NCBI GenBank assembly: GCA_937128505.1
Contig: CAKZMM010000110.1
Coordinates: 42,569-106,568 of the forward strand
Length of the DNA stretch: 64,000 nucleotides
DNA from: an uncultured Thermogutta sp.
Lineage (GTDB): Bacteria > Planctomycetota > Planctomycetia > Pirellulales > Thermoguttaceae
Direction of reading: 5' to 3'
Under the pieces are notes generated by a model. It was given only the letters and a program-made list of their open reading frames with translations. It was not told the DNA's origin and did not search any database. Positions 45,544 through 55,557 of the stretch are shown here, piece by piece (the stretch's first letter is position 1; every line of letters begins with the position of its first letter). The position numbers and the translations under genes were made by a program.

Positions 45544-47718
45544 TCACCTCCGCTGCAAAGAGTTGCCGCACGACGTGGCCACAAGCAAGTTGGCAAATTC
45601 GTCGCCGCCCGGAGGGCACCCACAGTGGCTTTGCCTGCTCCCCGGATACGGGATACCCATTCCTTCGGTTTTGGCCCCGCTTTTCTGCCCCGTGAAATTC
45701 CCGCAAATCCAAGTCGCCGACAAGTGCTGATATTGCAACTGTTCCCAACACCCAAAAGTCCGAAGACGGGAATACCGAATTCTAAGAAAATCGTTAATCA
45801 ACCTCGCGGAAATGAATCGTGATTCATTCGCCGGTTTCGAGCCTTCCGCTGTCCAATGCTCATTAGGAGCTATCGATACCGAGCACATCACGCGTTGGCT
45901 TACCGAAGGCACACCACCGGTTAGCGGTTGCAAATCGCGGTCTACCATCTTGTGCTCTTTCTGCGAGACGCGAACCGCGGACGCTGCGGACGAAGCCGTA
46001 TCTGCCTTCTCTCCTGCCTGATCAGTTCCGGATATCTGCGGAATTTTTACCCGCTCCATCCAAACTCCAAGATCCTCTACCGTTCGCCGTATACTAGGCG
46101 ACATGAAGCCCAGCAAAGCCTTCGGGTAGATCCCCAACAATATGGCGAGGAAAACTAAGGGGACGGCGATCGCCACTTCGCCGCGACGCATCGGCGACAA
46201 ATCCTCGGGGTGAGGACCGCGGTACTCCGCCCCAAGGTACACCCTCCACATGGTCCACAGGATATAACCTGCCGTGAGGATCACCACAGAAGCCCCCACG
46301 ACCGCCACCACCGGACTATATCGCCATGCGGACAGTACAACGAAAAACTCCCCAATAAAGCCGCATAAGCCAGGCAACCCCATGGCGGCAAAGAAGATGA
46401 TCATCGAGATGGTACCATACACCGGCATTCGATTGAAAAGCCCGCCGAATTGGTTCAAGTTACGATGGTGAACGCGTTCATAAATCACGCCCACCAAAAA
46501 GAACATCCCGGCCGAAGTAATCCCGTGAGCGATCATCTGATACATCGCCCCGTTGATTCCCATGGCCCAGTAGTCGCGAATAAACCGATTTTCCGCCGTC
46601 AAGCTCCAGGCGCCCAAACCCAGCACCACATAGCCCATATGGCTGACGGAGCTATAAGCGACCAGTCGTTTAAAATCGGTTTGCGCCATCGCGGCAAAGG
46701 CCCCATAAACCATGCTGATCACCCCCAGGGCCACCACCAAGCCGGCCAATTCGTAGGCGGCATCCGGGCACACGGGGTAGCAAAGTCGTAGGAGGCCGTA
46801 CCCTCCCATTTTCAGCAGCACCCCTGCCAGAATCATTGAAATGGGGGTCGGTGCTTCCACATGGGCATCCGGCAACCAAGTATGCACGGGAACGGCGGGC
46901 ACCTTGATTAAAAACCCGATCATAAAAAGGATGAAGACCCACCATTGGACCGACTGCCCCCAGAGCTCTCGTGCGAAAGGAGAGTTCGGCATTTGCCCCA
47001 ACTCGGCCAAGGCCAGCATATTGAAGGTGTGAATCGGCTGATTGCCAGCTTGGGTTAGGATATTCGGATCGATGAAACATGCCTGAAGCTGTGCCTCATT
47101 CAATAGTCGAAGATCGCTATTGAAATACAGCATCAGCATCCCCACGAGCATCAATACACTTCCCACCAGCGTGAAGAGAAAAAACTTGATGGCGGCGTAT
47201 TCCTTTCGTGGTCCTCCCCAAACTCCGATCAAGAAATACATGGGCAGAAGAACCACCTCCCATAAGACATAGAAAAGAAAAAGGTCTAAAGCCATAAACA
47301 CCCCGAACATGCCGGTATGCAGCAGAAGGTAAAGCGCACAATACGCGCGGACATGTTCACGAATTCCCCAACTGGCTGCCATGGCCAGCACGCCGATGAG
47401 GGCAGTCAACATGACAAGAGGAAAGTTGATCCCATCGAGCCCCAGAAAGTAATAGATTCCAAAGCCCTCGATCCAGCCCACAGAAAAGCCGTGCTGTACC
47501 CGCCCGCGATCCCAAGCCGTCGCCGAGCCCGGCCGAGCCGGCTCCGGATTTATGGCCAAATATCCCACCAGGAGGAGCAAAATGAGCATCACGGCCAGTG
47601 AAAACAGCTTCATTTGCTCCTCGCTTTGTCGTGGAAGCAAAGCCACGACTGCCGCACCTACCGCCGGCAGAAAGATAATCAGGCTTAAAACCACAAACGG
47701 ATTCATTACGACGGTCAT
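45544..47718 (-). CDS. nuoM: NADH-quinone oxidoreductase subunit M, with long C-terminal tail
   Basis: Antiporter-like proton-pumping subunit of complex I, 724 aa (usual about 490-560). The core (about 1-550) is complete: E153 in YVLWEVVLLPMYFLIG, K272 in FLIKVPAVPVHTWLPDAHVEAPTP (key KVPAVPVHTWLPDA), RLVAYSSVSHMGYV and GLPGLCGFIGEFFV. After about residue 553 comes a tail of about 170 residues with no membrane helix and no family likeness, rich in Ser, Gly and Cys. The tail ends in the nuoN ribosome site, so it occupies what would normally be an intergenic gap. ATG 47718 (alternative 47706). Confidence 0.92.
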   Translation of the reverse strand: MTVVMNPFVVLSLIIFLPAVGAAVVALLPRQSEEQMKLFSLAVMLILLLLVGYLAINPEPARPGSATAWDRGRVQHGFSVGWIEGFGIYYFLGLDGINFPLVMLTALIGVLAMAASWGIREHVRAYCALYLLLHTGMFGVFMALDLFLFYVLWEVVLLPMYFLIGVWGGPRKEYAAIKFFLFTLVGSVLMLVGMLMLYFNSDLRLLNEAQLQACFIDPNILTQAGNQPIHTFNMLALAELGQMPNSPFARELWGQSVQWWVFILFMIGFLIKVPAVPVHTWLPDAHVEAPTPISMILAGVLLKMGGYGLLRLCYPVCPDAAYELAGLVVALGVISMVYGAFAAMAQTDFKRLVAYSSVSHMGYVVLGLGAWSLTAENRFIRDYWAMGINGAMYQMIAHGITSAGMFFLVGVIYERVHHRNLNQFGGLFNRMPVYGTISMIIFFAAMGLPGLCGFIGEFFVVLSAWRYSPVVAVVGASVVILTAGYILWTMWRVYLGAEYRGPHPEDLSPMRRGEVAIAVPLVFLAILLGIYPKALLGFMSPSIRRTVEDLGVWMERVKIPQISGTDQAGEKADTASSAASAVRVSQKEHKMVDRDLQPLTGGVPSVSQRVMCSVSIAPNEHWTAEGSKPANESRFISARLINDFLRIRYSRLRTFGCWEQLQYQHLSATWICGNFTGQKSGAKTEGMGIPYPGSRQSHCGCPPGGDEFANLLVATSCGNSLQRR

Positions 47719-47965
47719 TGCCTTTTTTCGAGCTTTAATCGCTGAACGGAAAACGTCATTCTTGGGGCTGTTTTCTCAAGTGCAAAAGCCTCGGCATCGG
47801 TAGGACGAACCGCTGGGCCGATGAACCTCCTGCTTTTGTCGCCTACGTTGAACTTCACGCCTTAATTTCCGATCACCACGACCAACAACCTAAAGATTGT
47901 TTCGGCTGAATTTGCCCTTAATACTGCTCAGTTCGCCCATGCGATTTCCTTGGGGATAAACCTCC

Positions 47966-50824
47966 CTATCCTGCGGAAACCCAAAGCCAGTGAACCAAAG
48001 CAAATAGTGCCACCGTTCCCAGTACCACCACCATCACATACTGCCGCAACAATCCCGTCTGAACACGCCGAAGGAGTAAGCCCAAGCGAAAGACCCCTGC
48101 CGCGATCAAATTCACGGCTCCATCCACAAACCAGCGGTCGAGCAAATCTTCCAAGCGAGCCACGAGGGTCACCACCCGGGCAAATCCGTCGATCAAACCA
48201 TCGATAATCACCCGATCAAACCACGCCGCTACGGATGCCAAAGCTAATGCGGGCCGAACAAATATGGTTTCATAAAGCTCATCAAGATACCACTTCCGCT
48301 GAAACAACACATAGAGGGGGAGAAAAAGCCGGGCAAATGCCGCCGGCGTCACCACCCGCCACCCGTAGAGCATCACAGCTCCCAAAAACCCGATCAGGGC
48401 CGCACCAAAAGCAAGCCATGTCGCCTGATGATGAATGGCTGCCTCGTGGGAGAGATACTCGGGGGGCAACACGACAGCGGGCCACCACAGACCTGGGCTG
48501 ATTCCATTCGCAATCACGGGGGCACGCGCTTGTTCCAGAAAACTCATGATCCCCCACGAGCTGCCCGGTACCGTCCATCCAGCAACAATCGAAAAGAATG
48601 CGAGTACCACCAGAGGCCCCACCATCAACCGGGGCGACTCATGAGCATGTTCCCAGCGGTGTGGGTCCCGCGGAATTCCCGCAAAAGTCTTGAACCAAAG
48701 ACGAAACATATAGAAAGCCGTCATGCACGTGCCGAGGACCGCTGCCGCCAGGAGGAACTGCCCATGAAGCCCCCCAAATCTTGCAAGCGAGCACAGTTGG
48801 GCAATCATCGCATCCTTCGAATGAAACCCGCTTAACCCCACCCACATCGGTACCCCCGCACCGGCGATGGCCAAGCACCCCACGAGCATCGTGCCCGCGG
48901 TCCACGGCATCTTGTGTCTTAGCCCACCCATGCTCGTCATCTCGTTGGTATGACAGGCGTGGATGACCGACCCGGCCCCCAAGAAAAGCAGGGCCTTAAA
49001 AAATGCATGCGTCAGCAAGTGGAATAGCCCGGCCGCCCAACCACCGACTCCTAATGCCAGCATCATGAAACCTAATTGGCTGACCGTCGAGTAAGCAAGC
49101 ACCCGCTTTATGTCCGTCGCGACTAAAGCCATGCTCGCCGCCAGTAGTAGCGTCACGGCACCAACATAGGCAATCACCAGAACAACTTCCGGCGGGAAAG
49201 CGGGGTAAAAGCGACCCACAAGGTAAACTCCCGCCGCCACCATCGTCGCCGCGTGAATGAGAGCACTAACCGGCGTGGGCCCCTCCATCGCATCGGGAAG
49301 CCACACATGAAGAGGAAACTGAGCACTTTTCCCCACACAACCGCAGAAAATGCCAAGCCCGGCCAAGAGCAGGAGCCCATACGTCAATTCCGTAGATACA
49401 TCCCCCGCCGCGGCCAATCCGTACGATTGTTCCCCCGATTTCGCCTGAAATGACCCATCATGCCCATGTAATTCGACTTGCAAAACCGCCGGGGAAAATT
49501 GTCCCATGGAAGGCACATGCCCACTGCGGTCCAAGACCTCCGAATCGGCAGTCTTCAAGGAGGCCTGGATTACCGCGGTTTGATCTCGGAACGCAGTCGC
49601 CGACCCATGCGTCGGAGAACCACCTGTATCTATAGCTCGACAAGCCTGTGCGTGACTGAAAATTCCCGGCCCTTGCGGTGAATCATTGAAATGCAAAGTA
49701 CCGAGAGCTCCCCAGAACGCGGCCAACCCAACCAACATGCCGAAGTCGCCTACACGGTTGACCACAAAGGCTTTCGTGGCCGCATAGTTGGCCGAGGGTC
49801 TTTCCCAATAAAACCCGATCAGCAGATAAGAGCAAATCCCCACCAACTCCCAAAACGCAAACACCATGGCCAAATTGTTGGCCAGGACCAAACCCAGCAT
49901 ACTGAAGCAAAAGAGCGACAAGTACTGAAAAAACCGAGGAAAACGCCCCGGCCGCCGGATCGGCTTGCAGTCTTCTCCAAGCACTAGTGGGTCGGTTACC
50001 TCGGCCAGCTCCTCATGCATATAAGCCAGCGAATAAACATGGATACAGGTGGCCACTAACGTGATCATCACGAACATGGCCACCGTGAGGGCATCGATGT
50101 AATAGCCGATCGTTAATCTAAGATTGCCGAACTCAGCCAGTGTATACCAATCACCGGTTACTAAGGCATGCGGTCGGGCACCGATCTGCGTCGTGTTATC
50201 CGCCTGATTGGATGTCCCGGTTTGCCGAGCGGAAAGACCCCTCCCGACTGCTTCGCCCCCATAAGATCCGACTCCTTGGCCCCCCGAATAGGACACACCA
50301 ACGAATGCGCAGCCGAATGCCGCCTGTTGGCTTCCTGCCAAAGGCTCAACGAGCGCCATTGCCTTAAACTCACTAAGGCCAAAGGGCTCATGAACTGCAT
50401 TTTCTTTCGGCGAACTAATGGCCCAGGCGAATCCGCCGGAGTCAGGGGCTCTCCACGATGAGAATTTCGACCAGAAGGACTCAACGAAAAAGGACTCAAC
50501 TAAATTGCCGGCGCGATTTGCCTGCGAATCCTCCGAGTGATTAGCGGATACGGGCTTCTTCGAGTCATTAGGTGGTCCCAATAACGATGCGTGCCCATGA
50601 TGTTCATGAGAGGCTTTTTCCCACAGCGGAAACTCGCTTACCCAGATCGCTAATGCCGCCAGAGAAGCAAGGAAAGAGATCCCCACGGCTCCGCAGGCCA
50701 AATAGCCGGCGTGCCGTCCACCCCGGCCCATCCGCGGTCCCCAAAATATGATAAGGAAAAATGACCCTAGAGGCACAAGCCAGGCTAGGGCCATCAAGTT
50801 GGGTAATGCCGTTGTGAAATTCAT
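47966..50824 (-). CDS. nuoL: NADH-quinone oxidoreductase subunit L, with two large inserts
   Basis: Largest antiporter-like proton-pumping subunit of complex I, 952 aa (usual about 610-720). The core is intact: E326 in FAFWELVGICSYLLIG, the NRVGDFG loop, K499 in CVGKSAQFPLHVWLPDAMEG, the PTPVSALIHAATMV helix, RVLAYSTVSQLGFM and the C-terminal lateral-helix region. Two non-conserved hydrophilic inserts disturb it: about 80-222 (141 residues, between the second membrane segment and the GDWYTL stretch) and about 383-478 (96 residues, before TYGLLLLAGLGIF). Both are Ser/Gly/Ala-rich without predicted membrane helices, and both fall in loops. Confidence 0.92.
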   Translation of the reverse strand: MNFTTALPNLMALAWLVPLGSFFLIIFWGPRMGRGGRHAGYLACGAVGISFLASLAALAIWVSEFPLWEKASHEHHGHASLLGPPNDSKKPVSANHSEDSQANRAGNLVESFFVESFWSKFSSWRAPDSGGFAWAISSPKENAVHEPFGLSEFKAMALVEPLAGSQQAAFGCAFVGVSYSGGQGVGSYGGEAVGRGLSARQTGTSNQADNTTQIGARPHALVTGDWYTLAEFGNLRLTIGYYIDALTVAMFVMITLVATCIHVYSLAYMHEELAEVTDPLVLGEDCKPIRRPGRFPRFFQYLSLFCFSMLGLVLANNLAMVFAFWELVGICSYLLIGFYWERPSANYAATKAFVVNRVGDFGMLVGLAAFWGALGTLHFNDSPQGPGIFSHAQACRAIDTGGSPTHGSATAFRDQTAVIQASLKTADSEVLDRSGHVPSMGQFSPAVLQVELHGHDGSFQAKSGEQSYGLAAAGDVSTELTYGLLLLAGLGIFCGCVGKSAQFPLHVWLPDAMEGPTPVSALIHAATMVAAGVYLVGRFYPAFPPEVVLVIAYVGAVTLLLAASMALVATDIKRVLAYSTVSQLGFMMLALGVGGWAAGLFHLLTHAFFKALLFLGAGSVIHACHTNEMTSMGGLRHKMPWTAGTMLVGCLAIAGAGVPMWVGLSGFHSKDAMIAQLCSLARFGGLHGQFLLAAAVLGTCMTAFYMFRLWFKTFAGIPRDPHRWEHAHESPRLMVGPLVVLAFFSIVAGWTVPGSSWGIMSFLEQARAPVIANGISPGLWWPAVVLPPEYLSHEAAIHHQATWLAFGAALIGFLGAVMLYGWRVVTPAAFARLFLPLYVLFQRKWYLDELYETIFVRPALALASVAAWFDRVIIDGLIDGFARVVTLVARLEDLLDRWFVDGAVNLIAAGVFRLGLLLRRVQTGLLRQYVMVVVLGTVALFALVHWLWVSAG

Positions 50825-50903
50825 TTAGTTTTCCAAACTTCAAGCACGATCTCTGGTGCAATAGGGTATTTTTCGCTTCTTGGGATTCTATCTCCGCCGG
50901 TTT

Positions 50904-51248
50904 TCACCCTTTCAGCTCATCCGCCTGATCGACGTCGGCTGTAGCATGAAGGTTGTAATAGTTTAATGCGATGGCCAGCGCGATGGCAGCCTCCGCTGCG
51001 GCCAAGACGATCACAAAAATGGCCATTAACTGACCATCCAAACCCAGGAAGCCGTCGGCACCCGCCGCCAGCATGGGACTGCCGAAGGCTACCAGGTTAA
51101 TGTTGGCCCCATTGAGGACCAATTCGATTCCCAAAAGAACCCCAATCACGTTGCGCTTGGTGGCCATGCAAAAAACACCACACACAAAAAGCACGGCCCC
51201 CACCAGCAGGTAATGACTCACGTGAAGTGATCCCAATAGTCCCACCAC
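50904..51248 (-). CDS. nuoK: NADH-quinone oxidoreductase subunit K
   Basis: Small three-helix membrane subunit of complex I, about 114 aa from GTG 51248 (GAGGA upstream; the frame opens at TTG 51266 and another GTG is at 51221). The glutamate E42 in GIELVLNGANINLVAF and a second in AAAEAAIALAIALNYY form the proton path. Usual length about 100-105, so no significant insert. It is 79 bases upstream of nuoL. Confidence 0.93.
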   Translation of the reverse strand: MVGLLGSLHVSHYLLVGAVLFVCGVFCMATKRNVIGVLLGIELVLNGANINLVAFGSPMLAAGADGFLGLDGQLMAIFVIVLAAAEAAIALAIALNYYNLHATADVDQADELKG

Positions 51249-51655
51249 GCGTAAAATCCTCTTCAAAAATCGCTTTATCTGATCCGTGCAGCACGAGGCC
51301 TTGATCCATGTGGCACGAGGCCTCGCGGATCATTCAATCTCTTAATCGCGGTTTTCGTGCCTGACGTCCAAGCGGAAAATCAAATCATCAAAACTCACAA
51401 ATCTTTTACGGTGACTCGTCCCCTCCGAATTTCGCCGCACTCTCCCTTTAAGGGAGGAACAAAGCAAAGTCACCATCGCCAGCAATCTTGTCTGCCTGAT
51501 CCACGATAGTTTTTGGCGTGTAATCGAGCCCTGTCATTCTCCATCCACTCTCATTTGAGCAACGCGGAAAAAATCGTGGCAAAAATCTTAGCATAGATTA
51601 GCATAGAATCGAGGGCCTTCACGTGCGGACAAACCCTCATTGCGTTCCCAAACGA
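51249..51655. other. gap between nuoJ and nuoK with a 21-bp duplication
   Basis: About 400 bases without a supported gene, unusually long for the inside of a nuo operon. GATCCGTGCAGCACGAGGCCT (51281-51301) recurs with three changes at 51303-51323. Confidence 0.55.
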
Positions 51656-52258
51656 CTACGAGGGTTCGCTTTCAGGAGGCAGAGGCCGCCTCGGTCGGGC
51701 CAAATATGCCGCCCCGATCAACACCGCCAGCAGGTGAATAGACACAATTTCGAAGGCCAATAAGTACCCCATCAGCCCCGCGGCACCGGCCGAATGCTCT
51801 CCCGCCACCTGCTCGGCACGCACTCCCACCAAAGCCAAGCCCAATCGCGAAGTCTCCGGAACCAGTTGAGCAGAGCCGGTCTGCGTGGAAGCTATCGGTT
51901 GCGTCCACTGGTTAACGGAGAGGGCTGCCCAAACCAACAACCCCAGAAGTAACCCACAGCCAATTGCGGCCGTGAGCCATTGGGTGCGACTGATTCGTAG
52001 GGTGATTTGTGGGCCGCCTGAGGTAAGCATCAACCCAAACACAAGTAAAACCATCGTCCCGCCCACATAAATTAGTAGTTGGACGACCCCAAGAAAGATT
52101 GCTCCGGCCAGAAAATAAAGCCCGGCAACCGCACCCAAACTTCCGACGAGATAAAAGGCCATGCGAACAATGTTTCGCCCCAGGGCCACTGCGATGGCAA
52201 ACCCGCAGGCAAGCCCGGCAAATAAAAGAAAAGTTAGGGCCTCACCTAAAATCTGCAC
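51656..52258 (-). CDS. nuoJ: NADH-quinone oxidoreductase subunit J
   Basis: Membrane subunit of complex I, 200 aa, within the usual range (170-200). Five hydrophobic segments; conserved GAIFLGVVQLLIYVGGTMVLLVFG (key QLLIYVGGTMVLLVF) in the third and the closing FEIVSIHLLAVLIGAAYLAR. GTG 52258 follows AAGGTG. Together with nuoA and nuoK it links the quinone site to the pump modules. Confidence 0.92.
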   Translation of the reverse strand: MQILGEALTFLLFAGLACGFAIAVALGRNIVRMAFYLVGSLGAVAGLYFLAGAIFLGVVQLLIYVGGTMVLLVFGLMLTSGGPQITLRISRTQWLTAAIGCGLLLGLLVWAALSVNQWTQPIASTQTGSAQLVPETSRLGLALVGVRAEQVAGEHSAGAAGLMGYLLAFEIVSIHLLAVLIGAAYLARPRRPLPPESEPS

Positions 52259-52616
52259 TATTGCACCTTTCGCTTATGATTCGTGTCAGAAGGTCAAACC
52301 TGCTCGACAAACCGCTTCAAAATTCGACCTATTCAAAACTCGAACTATTTGCGCTGACCTCAACGCCCTATTTCAAGCCGAACTAAAGCCATTATTCTAC
52401 CAGATTCTCCCTCTCCCCAATCACTCGTCCGCCTATCCCCCCATTACTCCGTCTTAACTCATACGCCCGAAGAACGCCCGCCTGCATTACAAAGACGATC
52501 TTTCTTGCCCCTGCATGGACTTCAATCTCCTGCCCCTCCAAGGATCCCATCCAGCAAGGCGGGGTTAACTTCGCACTGAAAGATACATGCTGACAGATGA
52601 TGCAGGATTTCCTGTT
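52259..52616. other. gap between nuoH and nuoJ
   Basis: 358 bases without a supported gene. In the usual order nuoI would sit here; instead it is found at 59.1-59.6 kb. Confidence 0.55.
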
Positions 52617-53705
52617 TTAATGCGACATTATCATCCAGCCTTCAGGGACAAAAAACCGCGCGACATCTATCCCCAAAACGCCCGCCGGAAAGGCCGCTTT
52701 CCAGAACAAGCTACCAATGAAGGCCGCCGCCGCAATCGGAAGACAGTACTTCAAGCACATCGTCATGACCTGGTCAATCCGCAACCGAGGCAAGCTCCAT
52801 CGGGCCCAAATAATAGCCACGGCGATCAAGATCCCTTTAAGAACGAAATTCACAGCCCCCGCGAATTGACCGATAACCGACGCCCAAAAGCCGTTTTCGG
52901 CCGAAAGTCCGAGCCACCCCGCCAAGGGGATAGGGCCGTGCCAACCACCTAAAAAAAGGATGGCAGCTAGTCCTCCGACGGCAAACATCGCCACATACTC
53001 CCCGAGCATAAACACGCTCCAACGAAAGCCCGAATACTCCGTCATGAAACCGGCGACCAACTCGCTTTCTGCCTCGGGCAAATCAAAAGGAGCACGATTG
53101 ATGCTCGCAGTCGCGCAGGTCAGAAATACCCAAAACGCGATAAAACTGAATGGGTTATGAAACAAAAACCAATTCCAGAACATCCCCGCCTGCACATTGG
53201 CCAAGGTGACCAAATCCATCGTCCCCGCCAAAAGCACCGGAATGACCGCACACAATCCCAAGGGAATTTCATAGCTAACCACCTGAACAGCTTCGCGCAT
53301 TCCCCCGAGCAATGACCACTTAGAGCCAGAAGCGTACCCCCCCAGCAGCACCGCGTAAACCTCGAGACTCGCCACCGCCAACAAAAAGAACAATCCCACG
53401 TTAAGTCGCTGTGCCACCCAGCCATCCGAAAAAGGCAGAGCCAGAAATAAAAGGAAAACCGCGGCAAACCCAAGATAAGGGGCGATGCGGAAAAGCACTC
53501 GATCCGCTGCGGCGGGAATAATGTCTTCTTTGGTCAGAAGCTTCAGACCGTCAGCGACCGACTGGAGCCACCCGAATCGCCCCCCCACACGCGTGGGACC
53601 CAAGCGATCTTGAATCCGGGCCGAAATCTTCCGCTCCGCCCAAACGAAGAACGCTGCCAACGTCATCACGAAAACTAAGATCACCAAACAACCCAGCAAG
53701 ACCAT
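52617..53705 (-). CDS. nuoH: NADH-quinone oxidoreductase subunit H
   Basis: Quinone-site membrane subunit of complex I, 362 aa from ATG 53705 (the frame opens at TTG 53750). Conserved landmarks: QDRLGPTRVG, KEDIIPAAADR, LFRIAPYL, the GGMREAVQVVSYEIPLGL signature, NRAPFDLPEAESELVAGFMTEYSG (key DLPEAESELVAGF) with its quinone-cavity acids, and LPRLRIDQVM. No inserts, unlike NuoA, L, M and N. Confidence 0.94.
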   Translation of the reverse strand: MVLLGCLVILVFVMTLAAFFVWAERKISARIQDRLGPTRVGGRFGWLQSVADGLKLLTKEDIIPAAADRVLFRIAPYLGFAAVFLLFLALPFSDGWVAQRLNVGLFFLLAVASLEVYAVLLGGYASGSKWSLLGGMREAVQVVSYEIPLGLCAVIPVLLAGTMDLVTLANVQAGMFWNWFLFHNPFSFIAFWVFLTCATASINRAPFDLPEAESELVAGFMTEYSGFRWSVFMLGEYVAMFAVGGLAAILFLGGWHGPIPLAGWLGLSAENGFWASVIGQFAGAVNFVLKGILIAVAIIWARWSLPRLRIDQVMTMCLKYCLPIAAAAFIGSLFWKAAFPAGVLGIDVARFFVPEGWMIMSH

Positions 53706-54121
53706 AAAATAAATGCTCTTCCGCCTTTCTCGATCTTGATCAAATCCCAATTTCTTGGATCGAAGCTTTCTAACAGCACCTCGAAGTCGCTAGCCGTTTT
53801 TCCCGGCTTATTCTGACGCCACCTTTCGCGATGCCTTAGTCTCCACCTTATGCGGGCACCACTTCTTTCACAACTTCTCTCACACTCCCGAAAGGTTAGT
53901 CTCCGCCTTATGGGGGCACCACACTGCTATTTGCTCGGCAAACTACTGCGACTTTGCGGCCCCCCACTTCTGTCGCCCTCTAATTTCCGATTTTAGTCCG
54001 CTCTCTTTCAGTGCTTTGCCTCCCGATCCTCCTCTGCAATTTTCCGCTTTTTCACTCTAGTTCTCACGTCGTTCTGTTCGAGGAAAAAGGGCTCCCGAAT
54101 TCTCAATAAACTAACCCCTTC
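53706..54121. other. gap between nuoD and nuoH with a 27-bp repeat
   Basis: About 400 bases without a supported gene. TTAGTCTCCACC...GGCACCAC at 53836-53862 is repeated at 53896-53922 with two changes, exactly 60 bases apart. nuoE, nuoF and nuoG, which would lie here in a full operon, are absent. Confidence 0.6.
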
Positions 54122-55348
54122 TCAGCGATCTACCTCGCCCAGCACAATATCCAAGGAACCCACGATCGCCGGCACATCGGCAACAAGAGCCCCGCGACAC
54201 AGCTCCGGCAACACCGACAGATTGCAGAAGGAACTACTTCGGGCCCTCGCCCTCCAAGGAATTGCCGATCCATCCCCCACGACCAGAAACCCCATTTGCC
54301 CCTTGGGAGCTTCGGTCTCCAAATACGCTTCTCCCTTCGGCAGCTTATGAGAATGTTTGATCGGACTTCCCACAGGCCCCTCGGTAGCCCGATACTTCTG
54401 GATCGCCTGCCGTACAATCTCCACCGATTGATGAATCTCTACCATTCGCACAAAATACCGGTGCCAGCAATCGCCGAGCACAGTCGCCGAAGGAACCGGC
54501 GGCAAACCACGAGCTTCCGGGTAATGCCCATTCACAAAGCAAGCAATCTCGAATTGGTACGGGTCATAAAGCTTCGTGTAACATGGCTCGCCGTAGCGTC
54601 GTAGATCCCAATGCACACCACTACCCCGAAGCACCGGGCCCGTGCAGCCGTACTCAATCGCCAACTCTGCCGGCAGAACCCCTACTCCCGCCGTGCGCCG
54701 AATGAAAATCGAATTGACCGAGAGGAGGGCGTGAATACCCTCTAAAACGCTTTGAAATTGGTCTAGAAAAGCCTCGCAATCCTCGAGCCAACCCCGCGGC
54801 AGATCCGCCATCACCCCCCCAATCATAATGTAGCTATAGGTTAATCTGGCTCCACAAGCCCGCTCGAAAAGTGTTAAAATCTTCTCTCTTTCTCGAAAGC
54901 AGTACATAAAGGGAGTAAAGTTTCCAAGATCTAAGCCGTACGTGCCCACAGCAACCAGGTGGCTTGCGATCCGGCCGAGCTCCGCAATAATCACACGCAA
55001 ATGACGACCTCTTTCGGAAATTTCCATTCCCAAAAGTTTTTCCACGGCCATAGCCCAGCCGAGATTCATGTTCATTCCCGCCAGATAATCCATACGGTCG
55101 GTATAGGGAATCCACTGCTGGGCCGACACATTCTCCCCGACCTTCTCCGCACACCGATGCAAGTACCCGATGTGCGGCGTGGCCTCGAGCACCATCTCCC
55201 CCCGCGTCCGTAAAACCAGACGAAGCACCCCATGCGTGCTCGGATGCTGGGGACCCATATTGATTAAGAGTTCGTCGGTTCGGACGTCGAACTCTTCCCA
55301 CGTATTGGCAGAAGGTCGAGGGTTCTGATCCACCCGCTGCTCAGACAT
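54122..55348 (-). CDS. nuoD: NADH-quinone oxidoreductase subunit D
   Basis: 49-kDa subunit of the quinone-reduction module, 408 aa, normal size. Family features: the N-terminal MGPQHPSTHGVLRLVL (the quinone-site His), GYLHRCAEK, DRMDYLAGMN and FMYCFREREKI, and the C-terminal PKGQMGFLVVGDG ... FCNLSVLP. It is not fused to nuoC here; nuoC precedes it as a separate gene. It needs NuoB to form the N2 cluster site, and no nuoB lies in this cluster. Confidence 0.95.
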   Translation of the reverse strand: MSEQRVDQNPRPSANTWEEFDVRTDELLINMGPQHPSTHGVLRLVLRTRGEMVLEATPHIGYLHRCAEKVGENVSAQQWIPYTDRMDYLAGMNMNLGWAMAVEKLLGMEISERGRHLRVIIAELGRIASHLVAVGTYGLDLGNFTPFMYCFREREKILTLFERACGARLTYSYIMIGGVMADLPRGWLEDCEAFLDQFQSVLEGIHALLSVNSIFIRRTAGVGVLPAELAIEYGCTGPVLRGSGVHWDLRRYGEPCYTKLYDPYQFEIACFVNGHYPEARGLPPVPSATVLGDCWHRYFVRMVEIHQSVEIVRQAIQKYRATEGPVGSPIKHSHKLPKGEAYLETEAPKGQMGFLVVGDGSAIPWRARARSSSFCNLSVLPELCRGALVADVPAIVGSLDIVLGEVDR

Positions 55349-55557
55349 ACACGGTTCGACCTCTCAAATCTTGTGTAAAATGTTTGGAACCTAACGCGGT
55401 TTCATCGAGGCCACGTGGTTACCCGCGAATTAGGCTTTGTTCCGTGTTCCGTTCCGGCAACTCGAGGTTCCTTGCCGGTACCGCATTCCTCCTTCGAATA
55501 CCGGTTTGCTACTCGCTCGCAAGGTTGGATGCGCGGATACATCCCTTGACACACCCC

